DNA of 33,058 bases from NCBI GenBank assembly GCA_024708885.1, contig JANJXT010000012.1, positions 1 to 33,058 on the forward strand, given 5' to 3'. The notes below the pieces were generated by a model. The model made no database searches. It was given only the letters and a program-made list of their open reading frames with translations, and had not been told where the DNA came from. The stretch is from Thiobacillus sp. Lineage in GTDB: Bacteria > Pseudomonadota > Gammaproteobacteria > Burkholderiales > Thiobacillaceae. Of the stretch, positions 26,823-33,058 are shown in pieces. The position numbers and the translations under genes were made by a program. Each line of letters begins with the position of its first letter. Within the stretch, counting starts at the first letter, position 1.

Positions 26823-28088
26823 ATGACACCCCGCGCCTTGCTGCTGGGATCCTTCCGCGCTGCGATCGCCGCAGCCGACCCTGCGCAGGTCCTCCCGCCC
26901 CATCTCCCGCCGCCCCCGCGAGGACGCACGCTCGTCGTCGGCGGCGGCAAGGCGGCCGCGAGCATGGCCGCGGCCGTCGAAGCGCACTGGCCTGCCGATG
27001 CGCCGCTTTCCGGGCTGGTGGTCACGCGCTACCAGCACGGTCTGCCCACCCGGCGCGTGGAGGTCGTCGAGGCCAGCCATCCGCTGCCGGACGGGCGGGG
27101 TCAGGCGGCGGCGCTGCGCATGCTCGAAATGGCGCGCGAGCTGGGGCCGGACGACCTGCTGCTGGCCCTGATATCCGGGGGCGGCTCGAGCCTGCTCGCC
27201 GCGCCGGTCGAGGGCATGACGCTGAAGGAGCTTCGGGCGGTGACGAAGGCGCTGCTGGGCGCCGGCGCGACCATCCACGACATCAACACCGTGCGCAAGC
27301 ACCTCACCCGTCTGTCGGGCGGCCGGCTGGCGCAGGCGGCGAACGGCGCGCAAGTCGTCGCCCTGATCATATCGGACGTCGTCGGAGACGATCCGACCCA
27401 TATCGCGTCCGGCCCGTGCGCACCCGATCCCACGACCTGCGCGGACGCGCTCGAGCGGCTCCAGTGCTTCGGCATCTCCCTGCCGCCGGCGGTCAGGCAC
27501 CACCTCGAGACCTGTGCCGCGCAGCGGTCGCCCGACACGCCCAAGCCAGGCGATGCCTGCTTTGCACGCGTCGAAAACCGGATCGTCGCCAGCGCACGCG
27601 GCAGCCTGGCGGCTGGCGCGCGTCATTTCGAGGAACAAGGCATCCCGGCGATCGTGCTGTCCGACAGCATCAGCGGCGACGCGCAGGCGGTGGCGCGTCA
27701 GCACGCTGCGCTGGTCCGCGCGCGGGCAGGGAACGGGCCGCTCGCGCTCGTCTCCGGTGGCGAAACGACGGTCACGCTGCAGCCGCGGCACGGGCGCGGC
27801 GGGCGCAACACGGAGTTCCTGCTGGCGACCGCACTGGCGCTGGAGGGCGTCCCCGCCTGGGCCATCGCGTGCGACACCGACGGCATCGACGGCAGCGAGG
27901 ACAACGCCGGCGCACTGATTGGCCCCGACACGCCTGCGCGCGCGGCCGCACGTGGGCTCGACCCGGGCGCGTTCCTGGCGGCGCATGACAGCTACGGCTT
28001 CTTCGCGGCGCTCGGCGACCTGGTGGTCACCGGACCGACCCGGACCAACGTCAACGACTACCGCGCGCTGCTGGTCGGCTTGCGCTGA
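26823..28088 (+). CDS. Glycerate 2-kinase (GckA/TtuD type, MOFRL domain)
   Basis: The 421-residue protein has the two-domain layout of type II glycerate kinases. The N-terminal part has LVVGGGKAAASMAAAVE and ALISGGGSSLLAAPVEGMTL with the conserved NTVRKHL lysine. The C-terminal MOFRL domain has LVSGGETTVTL, GRGGRNTEFLLA and CDTDGIDGSEDNAGA. These enzymes phosphorylate glycerate to 2-phosphoglycerate, for example after glyoxylate or tartrate breakdown. No pathway partner is adjacent. The stop lies only four bases from the stop of the convergent gene. No clear ribosome site precedes the ATG. Confidence 0.9.
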   Translation: MTPRALLLGSFRAAIAAADPAQVLPPHLPPPPRGRTLVVGGGKAAASMAAAVEAHWPADAPLSGLVVTRYQHGLPTRRVEVVEASHPLPDGRGQAAALRMLEMARELGPDDLLLALISGGGSSLLAAPVEGMTLKELRAVTKALLGAGATIHDINTVRKHLTRLSGGRLAQAANGAQVVALIISDVVGDDPTHIASGPCAPDPTTCADALERLQCFGISLPPAVRHHLETCAAQRSPDTPKPGDACFARVENRIVASARGSLAAGARHFEEQGIPAIVLSDSISGDAQAVARQHAALVRARAGNGPLALVSGGETTVTLQPRHGRGGRNTEFLLATALALEGVPAWAIACDTDGIDGSEDNAGALIGPDTPARAAARGLDPGAFLAAHDSYGFFAALGDLVVTGPTRTNVNDYRALLVGLR

Positions 28089-28092
28089 CGCA

Positions 28093-28821
28093 TCAGTTGG
28101 GCCGCTGCACCGTCACCGCGTCGCCGACCGCCAGCCCCAGCACGGTGGCCGCGCTGCCGCGATTCACCGCGATTTCCAGCAGGCCGACGCTGTTGATGAA
28201 CCAGAAGGCCTCGCCGCGCTCGACGAAGCCGAAGCTGTCGCCGTGGCGCAATGCGCGGCCGCGGACGTTGACGCGGGCATCGCGAGAACCCCCGCGGATG
28301 CCTGTCCAGGCGTTGCCGTAATGGTCGACGTAGATCACCCTCGCCAGATCCCCCGCGTCGAATTCGACCGCCAGGCGTTCCACCGGCACGGTCTTCCCGG
28401 TGGGAAATTCACCGCGCGCGATCTCCGCCGCGATCACGGCAAACAGGTCGCGCCCGTGGAAGGTCGCCGAGAGGACGGAGGGGCGCCAGATGATCCGCCA
28501 CAGCCGGGCATCGGCATGCCGCCCCGCGACGACCGACAGCAGACCGTTGTCGGGGCCGACGAACCAATGCCCCCCCGCCATCACGACCGCGGCCTCCCGT
28601 GGCGTGCCGACCCCCGGGTCGACGACGGCAAGAAACACGGTGCCGGGCGGAAAGGCGTCCGCGAACGCTGCGAGCAGGTGGGCGCCGGCGTGCGGGTTGA
28701 AATCCGGCACCTCGTGCAGCAGGTCGACCACGCGCTGGTCGGGGGCGTGCTCCGCAAGACGCGCCTTGACTTGGCCGACGTAGGGGTCGCGCCAACCGAA
28801 ATCGGTGAAGAGGACAATCAC
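28093..28821 (-). CDS. S-adenosyl-L-methionine hydroxide adenosyltransferase family (SAM hydrolase)
   Basis: The 242-residue protein has the family features: the opening IVLFTDFGWRDPYVGQVKA (D7 region), VVDPGVGTPR, FVGPDNGLL, TFHGRDLFA and a C-terminal beta domain with FGFVERGEAFWFINSVGLLEIAV. It belongs to the group related to SAM-dependent chlorinase and fluorinase. Most bacterial members split SAM with water to adenosine and methionine, using a conserved Asp-Arg-His set; DPGVGTPR and FHGRD fit this. The halogenase insertion loop was not recognised. The ATG has CAGGA upstream. It is convergent with the glycerate kinase gene and lies downstream of the rplQ terminator. Confidence 0.88.
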   Translation of the reverse strand: MIVLFTDFGWRDPYVGQVKARLAEHAPDQRVVDLLHEVPDFNPHAGAHLLAAFADAFPPGTVFLAVVDPGVGTPREAAVVMAGGHWFVGPDNGLLSVVAGRHADARLWRIIWRPSVLSATFHGRDLFAVIAAEIARGEFPTGKTVPVERLAVEFDAGDLARVIYVDHYGNAWTGIRGGSRDARVNVRGRALRHGDSFGFVERGEAFWFINSVGLLEIAVNRGSAATVLGLAVGDAVTVQRPN

Positions 28822-28907
28822 GCGCTCGTTCCTGTAGACCGTTCCCGCACGACTATGCCCGACCGTACCCTGCCCGGCAAGCCGTCCCCCTTTCGCGCGC
28901 GCACAAT

Positions 28908-28932
28908 GAAAAAGCCGGGCATGCCCGGCTTT
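28908..28932 (-). terminator. Terminator of the alpha operon
   Basis: AAAGCCGGGCA and TGCCCGGCTTT form a perfect 22-base palindrome (28911-28932). Read on the minus strand it is followed by a T run. It starts about 25 bases after the rplQ stop. Confidence 0.9.
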
Positions 28933-28957
28933 CCATGAATCCTTGCTGGCGGAGGCC

Positions 28958-29347
28958 TTACTCGGCGTCGACCGGCGCGGCGTCGCTTTCGGGACGGTCG
29001 ACCAGTTCGACCAGGGCCATCGGCGCGTTGTCGCCGACGCGGAAGCCGTACTTCAGGATCCGCAGGTAGCCGCCCGGGCGGGTCTTGTAGCGGGGGCCGA
29101 GCTCGCCGAAGAGCTTCACGACCATTTCACGGTCGCGCAGGCGATCGAAGGCGAGCCGGTGGTTCGCCAGGGTCGGCTCCTTGCCGAGGGTGATCAGCGG
29201 CTCGACGAAACGGCGCAGCTCCTTGGCTTTCGGCAGGGTGGTCTTGATGACCTCGTGCTTCAGCAGCGAATTGCTCATGTTGCGGAACATGGCCAGACGA
29301 TGGCTGGTGGTGCGGTTCAGTTTGCGATTCGATTGACGGTGACGCAT
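28958..29347 (-). CDS. rplQ: Large ribosomal subunit protein bL17
   Basis: The 129-residue protein begins [20 protein letters not shown] and contains [33 protein letters not shown], typical of bL17, a 23S rRNA-binding protein near the exit tunnel. The C-terminal tail is acidic ([12 protein letters not shown]). It is the last gene of the alpha operon, 81 bases after rpoA. Confidence 0.98.
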   Translation of the reverse strand: MRHRQSNRKLNRTTSHRLAMFRNMSNSLLKHEVIKTTLPKAKELRRFVEPLITLGKEPTLANHRLAFDRLRDREMVVKLFGELGPRYKTRPGGYLRILKYGFRVGDNAPMALVELVDRPESDAAPVDAE

Positions 29348-29428
29348 GGCAATTTCCTTTCAGACGCTGTTCTTGGGCAAGGCCGCCAGCCACGGCGACC
29401 CGCACTTTGTTGTTGGTTGGGTTAAGGG

Positions 29429-30409
29429 TCAGGGGCGCTCGAGGCCGGCGGGCGGCCAGTTTTCCAGCTTCATGCCGAGCGAAAGCCCCTTCGAAGCGAG
29501 CACGTCCTTGATTTCGTTGAGCGACTTGCGGCCCAGGTTGGGGGTACGCAGCAGCTCGGTCTCGGTACGCTGGATCAGATCACCGATGAAGTAGATGTTC
29601 TCGGCCTTCAGGCAGTTCGCCGAACGCACGGTCAGTTCGAGATCGTCGACCGGGCGCAGCAGCATGGGATCGACCTGCGGCGAACGCGGGGACTCGGACT
29701 CGGCCGGCGTGCCTTCCAGGTCCGCGAAGACCGAGAGCTGGCTGACGAGGATGCGGGCTGCGGTGCGCACGGCCTCCTCGGGCTCGACCACGCCGTTCGT
29801 CTCGATGTCGATCACGAGGCGGTCGAGGTCGGTGCGCTGCTCGACGCGGGCGCTTTCGACCGAATACGCCACGCGGCGCACCGGGCTGAACGACGCATCG
29901 ACCTGGATCGCGCCGACGGAACGCGACTCGTCGGAAATCTTGCGGGCCGTCGCGGGCTGGTAGCCCCGGCCGCTCTCGATCTTGATCTCCATGTCCAGCT
30001 TGCCGCCCTTGGTCAGGTGGGCGATGACGTGGTCGGGGTTCAGCACCTCGATGTCGTGCCCGACCTCGATGTCGCCGGCGGTCACCACGCCCTCACCGGC
30101 CTTGGAGACCTTGAGGACGGCCTCGGACCTGCCGTGCATCTTGAACGCGACGCCCTTGAGGTTCAGCAAGATGTCGACGACGTCCTCCTGCACGCCCTCG
30201 ATGGTCGAGTACTCGTGCACGACGCCGCTGATGGACACCTCGGTCGGCGCATAGCCAACCATGGAGGAGAGCAGGATGCGGCGCAGCGCGTTGCCGAGCG
30301 TGTGGCCATAGCCCCGTTCGAAGGGCTCCATGATGACCTTGGCGTGCAGCGGGGAGGCGCGATCCACCTCGACGATACGCGGCTTGAGAAATTCGGTAGC
30401 GCTTTGCAT
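29429..30409 (-). CDS. rpoA: RNA polymerase alpha subunit
   Basis: The 326-residue protein has the N-terminal assembly domain ([29 protein letters not shown]), a linker, and the C-terminal domain that contacts UP elements and activators ([23 protein letters not shown], then [19 protein letters not shown]). It is needed for polymerase assembly. It lies 43 bases after rpsD and before rplQ in the usual order. Confidence 0.98.
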   Translation of the reverse strand: MQSATEFLKPRIVEVDRASPLHAKVIMEPFERGYGHTLGNALRRILLSSMVGYAPTEVSISGVVHEYSTIEGVQEDVVDILLNLKGVAFKMHGRSEAVLKVSKAGEGVVTAGDIEVGHDIEVLNPDHVIAHLTKGGKLDMEIKIESGRGYQPATARKISDESRSVGAIQVDASFSPVRRVAYSVESARVEQRTDLDRLVIDIETNGVVEPEEAVRTAARILVSQLSVFADLEGTPAESESPRSPQVDPMLLRPVDDLELTVRSANCLKAENIYFIGDLIQRTETELLRTPNLGRKSLNEIKDVLASKGLSLGMKLENWPPAGLERP

Positions 30410-30452
30410 AGAGTGCGATTCCTTAGGACCCGGTCACAAAGACCCAGCCAGC

Positions 30453-31082
30453 TTATTTGGAGTACAGTTCGACGACCAGCGATTCGTTGATGGTCGAAGG
30501 CAGTTCCGAACGCTGCGGGGCGGCCTTGAAGGTGCCCTTGAGCGCCTTGGCGTCGACCTCGATCCACTCCGGCACGCCGCGCGCGGCGGTCGCCTCGGCG
30601 GCAGCCTTGATGCGCAGGTGACCCTTGGCCTTTTCGGCAACCTCGATCACGTCGCCGGCGCGAACCTGGTAGGACGGGATGTTGACGCGGCGACCGTTCA
30701 CCATGATGCCGTTGTGGCGCACCACCTGGCGGGCCTCCGTGCGGGAAGCACCGAAGCCCATGCGGTAGCACACGGAATCCAGACGGGATTCGAGCATCGC
30801 CAGCAGGTTTTCGCCGGTCACGCCCTTGCGGCTATCGGCACGCTTGTAGGCGAGGCGGAACTGCCCTTCGAGCACACCGTAGATGCGGCGGATCTTCTGC
30901 TTTTCGCGGAGCTGCACGCCGTAGCCCGACAGGCGGGCGCCGCTCTTCTGGCCATGCTGGCCCGGAGCGTAAGCACGGCGCTCAACGGCACACTTGTCAG
31001 TGAAACACTTTTCGCCCTTCAGGAAGAGCTTTTCGCCTTCGCGACGGCACTGACGGCATTTGGGATCAAGATTACGAGCCAT
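30453..31082 (-). CDS. rpsD: Small ribosomal subunit protein uS4
   Basis: The 209-residue protein has an N-terminal zinc-knuckle-like segment (C9 in [16 protein letters not shown]), [26 protein letters not shown], and the S4 RNA-binding domain ([33 protein letters not shown]). uS4 starts assembly of the 30S body and in E. coli represses the alpha operon by binding its mRNA. It lies 15 bases after rpsK. Confidence 0.98.
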   Translation of the reverse strand: MARNLDPKCRQCRREGEKLFLKGEKCFTDKCAVERRAYAPGQHGQKSGARLSGYGVQLREKQKIRRIYGVLEGQFRLAYKRADSRKGVTGENLLAMLESRLDSVCYRMGFGASRTEARQVVRHNGIMVNGRRVNIPSYQVRAGDVIEVAEKAKGHLRIKAAAEATAARGVPEWIEVDAKALKGTFKAAPQRSELPSTINESLVVELYSK

Positions 31083-31097
31083 GATATTCCGTGGTAA

Positions 31098-31490
31098 TTA
31101 GATACGACGCTTTTTGGAGGGGCGGCAGCCGTTGTGCGGAATCGGGGTGACATCCGAGATCGCGACGATCTTGAAGCCCAGCGCGTTCAGCGCGCGGACA
31201 GTCGAGTCGCGGCCGGGGCCCGGGCCCTTGATGCGCACTTCGAGGTTCTTGACGCCATACTCCTGCGCCATCTTGCCGGCATTCTCGGCAGCCACCTGCG
31301 CCGCGAACGGCGTCGACTTGCGGGAGCCCTTGAAGCCCGCACCGCCGGCGGTCGCCCACGACAGCGCGTTGCCCTGACGGTCGGTGATCGTCACGATGGT
31401 GTTGTTGAACGAGGCGTGAATGTGCGCGATGCCTTCGGCGACATTCTTCTTGACCTTCTTGCGGACGCGCGTAGCGGTTTTCGTTGCCAT
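31098..31490 (-). CDS. rpsK: Small ribosomal subunit protein uS11
   Basis: The 130-residue protein has the uS11 core ([46 protein letters not shown]) and the C-terminal [13 protein letters not shown]. It forms the 30S platform. It lies 9 bases after rpsM in the alpha operon. Confidence 0.98.
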   Translation of the reverse strand: MATKTATRVRKKVKKNVAEGIAHIHASFNNTIVTITDRQGNALSWATAGGAGFKGSRKSTPFAAQVAAENAGKMAQEYGVKNLEVRIKGPGPGRDSTVRALNALGFKIVAISDVTPIPHNGCRPSKKRRI

Positions 31491-31499
31491 GGTTAACCT

Positions 31500-31856
31500 T
31501 TATTTCTTGATGGCCTTGCGCGGCCCTTTGCGGGTGCGCGCGTTCGTGCGAGTGCGCTGACCACGCACCGGCAAGCCCTTGCGGTGACGGAAACCGCGAT
31601 AGCAGCCGAGGTCCATCAGACGCTTGATGTTCATGGTGACTTCACGGCGCAGGTCGCCCTCGACCGTGAACCTGGCCACGCCCTCACGCAAACGCTCGAC
31701 CTCAGCCTCGGACAGATCCTTGATCTTCGCGGTGTGGGCAACGCCAGCCGCATCGCAAATCTTTCCGGACGTGGTCCGGCCGATACCGTAAATGGCGGTC
31801 AACGCGATGATCGCGTGTTGATGATTCGGGATATTAACCCCAGCAATACGAGCCAT
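31500..31856 (-). CDS. rpsM: Small ribosomal subunit protein uS13
   Basis: The 118-residue protein begins [30 protein letters not shown] and ends with the basic tail [20 protein letters not shown], typical of uS13 of the 30S head. The ATG at 31856 was chosen over a TTG two codons upstream because GGAG lies eight bases before it and the family starts MARIAG. A promoter lies just upstream, so this gene probably heads a transcript of its own. Confidence 0.98.
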   Translation of the reverse strand: MARIAGVNIPNHQHAIIALTAIYGIGRTTSGKICDAAGVAHTAKIKDLSEAEVERLREGVARFTVEGDLRREVTMNIKRLMDLGCYRGFRHRKGLPVRGQRTRTNARTRKGPRKAIKK

Positions 31857-31884
31857 TCGCAAAGCTCCGAACGGAAAACAAAAA

Positions 31885-31893
31885 ATTATAACA
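31885..31893 (-). promoter_or_regulatory. Extended -10 promoter in front of rpsM
   Basis: TGTTATAAT is a perfect extended -10 (TGnTATAAT) on the minus strand. The -35 region is poor, as is usual for extended -10 promoters. The predicted start gives a leader of about 22 bases to the rpsM ATG, so rpsM-rpsK-rpsD-rpoA-rplQ can be transcribed separately from the spc genes. Confidence 0.65.
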
Positions 31894-31894
31894 C

Positions 31895-31916
31895 GTCAAC
31901 CCGTCTTTGGGTCGAC
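31895..31916 (-). terminator. Hairpin between rpmJ and rpsM, possible attenuator
   Basis: On the minus strand GTCGACCC and GGGTTGAC form an eight-pair stem (one G-U) around a six-base loop. T-rich sequence (TTATAATTTTTT) follows a few bases later and overlaps the promoter. It could end or slow part of the transcription coming from secY-infA-rpmJ. Confidence 0.45.
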
Positions 31917-31948
31917 TCGATTTCAATCAGTGTCGCCGGAACGTCGGC

Positions 31949-32062
31949 TCAGCCCTGGCGCTGCTTGTGGCGCGGATCGTCACAGATCACACGGACCACA
32001 CCCTTGCGGCGCACGACCTTGCATTTGCGGCACATTTTCTTGACGGAAGCCTGCACTCTCAT
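31949..32062 (-). CDS. rpmJ: Large ribosomal subunit protein bL36
   Basis: The 37-residue protein starts [20 protein letters not shown] and ends KQRQG, with the zinc-binding set C11, C14, C27 and H32 of the zinc-containing form of bL36. It is too short for ordinary gene-length cut-offs. It lies between infA and rpsM as in other proteobacteria, with 52 bases to the infA stop. Confidence 0.97.
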   Translation of the reverse strand: MRVQASVKKMCRKCKVVRRKGVVRVICDDPRHKQRQG

Positions 32063-32114
32063 GGTTTTCTCCATTCACTCACCGGCAGTTCGCCTGCCGG
32101 TCAAAAATCATTCG

Positions 32115-32333
32115 TCACTTCGCCCGGAACACGATCCGGCCCTTGCTCAGGTCGTACGGCGTCAACTCTACCGTGACCTTGTCGCCGGGAAGAATGCGGA
32201 TGTAGTGCATGCGCATCTTCCCCGAAATGTATCCAAGCAGCACATGACCGTTTTCAAGCTTGACCCGGAAGGTGGCGTTCGGCAGGTTCTCCAGCACTTC
32301 GCCCTGCATCTGGATGACATCTTCCTTGGACAT
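32115..32333 (-). CDS. infA: Translation initiation factor IF-1
   Basis: The 72-residue OB-fold protein ([20 protein letters not shown], then [34 protein letters not shown]) is IF-1, which binds the A site of the 30S subunit during initiation. Its ATG shares one base with the secY stop (TGATG), so translation is coupled to secY. Confidence 0.97.
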   Translation of the reverse strand: MSKEDVIQMQGEVLENLPNATFRVKLENGHVLLGYISGKMRMHYIRILPGDKVTVELTPYDLSKGRIVFRAK

Positions 32334-33058
32334 CAGCGCCCCACCAGGCCGTTCTTGAAATTGGCCTTCTTCAGCAGTCCCTCGTACTGGTGCGACATCA
32401 CGTAGGCCTGCACTTGCGCCATGAAGTCCATCGTCACCACCACGATGATCAGCAGCGACGTGCCTCCGAAGTAGAAGGGGACGTTCCACTTCAGAATCAG
32501 GAACTCGGGCAGCAGGCAGACGAGCGTGATGTAGATCGCCCCCACCAGCGTCAGCCGCGTCAGGATCTTGTCGATGTACCGTGCCGTCTGGTCACCGGGC
32601 CGGATTCCGGGCACGAACGCACCGCTCTTCTTCAGGTTGTCCGCGGTCTCCTTGGGATTGAAGACCAGCGCCGTGTAGAAGAAGCAGAAGAAGATGATCG
32701 CCAGGGCATACAGCAGCACGTACACAGGCTGCCCGGGGGACAACGTCGCCCCGATGTCCTTGAGCCATCCCATCCCCTCGCTGCTCCCGAACCAGCCCGC
32801 CAGCGTCGCCGGGAAGAGAATGATGCTCGAGGCGAAGATCGGCGGAATCACGCCGGCCATGTTCAACTTGAGCGGCAGGTGCGAACTCTGACCGCCGACG
32901 ACCATTTTCCCGACCTGGCGCTTCGCGTAGTTCACCAGGATCTTGCGCTGCCCGCGCTCGACGAACACCACCAGCGCGGTCACCAGGAGCACGCCGACGA
33001 AAAGCATGAGCACCAGCGGAATCGAGAACGCACCGGTACGCGTCAACTCCAGCGTGCC
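32333..33058 (-). CDS. secY: Protein translocase subunit SecY, C-terminal 241 residues
   Basis: The frame runs off the window edge, so the N-terminal half is missing. Visible are membrane helices of the C-terminal half, the cytoplasmic loop [19 protein letters not shown] that contacts SecA and the ribosome, [25 protein letters not shown], the [22 protein letters not shown] loop, and the end [18 protein letters not shown]. SecY forms the protein-conducting channel in the inner membrane. It is the last gene of the spc operon and reads into infA. Confidence 0.97.
   Translation of the reverse strand, partial: GTLELTRTGAFSIPLVLMLFVGVLLVTALVVFVERGQRKILVNYAKRQVGKMVVGGQSSHLPLKLNMAGVIPPIFASSIILFPATLAGWFGSSEGMGWLKDIGATLSPGQPVYVLLYALAIIFFCFFYTALVFNPKETADNLKKSGAFVPGIRPGDQTARYIDKILTRLTLVGAIYITLVCLLPEFLILKWNVPFYFGGTSLLIIVVVTMDFMAQVQAYVMSHQYEGLLKKANFKNGLVGR

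Overview
The window looks like a chromosomal segment of a GC-rich betaproteobacterium. The evidence is the porin type, the fmdB/DUF502/aspS/DUF2322/nudB/ybhP/clsB neighbourhood, the uvrA/MFS/ssb arrangement and the secY-infA-rpmJ-rpsM-rpsK-rpsD-rpoA-rplQ order. Rhodocyclales or a relative (Thauera/Azoarcus or Thiobacillus-like) fits best, but the genus cannot be fixed from sequence reading alone.

Bases 1 to about 6500 look like accessory DNA with lower GC. They hold the end of a GGDEF protein, a divergent Lrp regulator/LysE exporter pair, a peroxiredoxin whose catalytic cysteine codon is an in-frame TGA, a leftward four-gene sulfur-related operon (ArsR-rhodanese fusion, periplasmic one-cysteine protein, DsrE-like protein, methyltransferase), a TonB-like protein and a PhzF-family isomerase. 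The TGA in the peroxiredoxin is followed by a hairpin with the same geometry as the Escherichia coli fdhF SECIS, so the gene is best read as a selenoprotein (Sec48) and not as a broken gene. This is the strongest discovery in the window.

Bases 6600 to 18500 are mostly core genes on the minus strand (rlmA, yheS-type ABC-F, porin, clsB/ybhP/nudB/DUF2322, aspS, DUF502, fmdB). They are interrupted by five copies of a dispersed element of about 170 bp with imperfect terminal inverted repeats. Between yheS and the porin lie two overlapping 50-codon genes that encode similar small proteins of unknown function. An orphan ParE/RelE-like toxin sits beside two tandem copies of the repeat.

Bases 18500 to 28900 carry a TonB-dependent receptor, ssb, a YajR-like MFS transporter, divergent uvrA with an RluF-like pseudouridine synthase, a heptad-repeat lipoprotein, a glycerate 2-kinase and a SAM hydroxide adenosyltransferase. 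From 28900 to the end lies the end of the spc operon and the alpha operon, read leftward from secY (cut by the window edge) to rplQ. A hairpin and an extended -10 promoter lie between rpmJ and rpsM.
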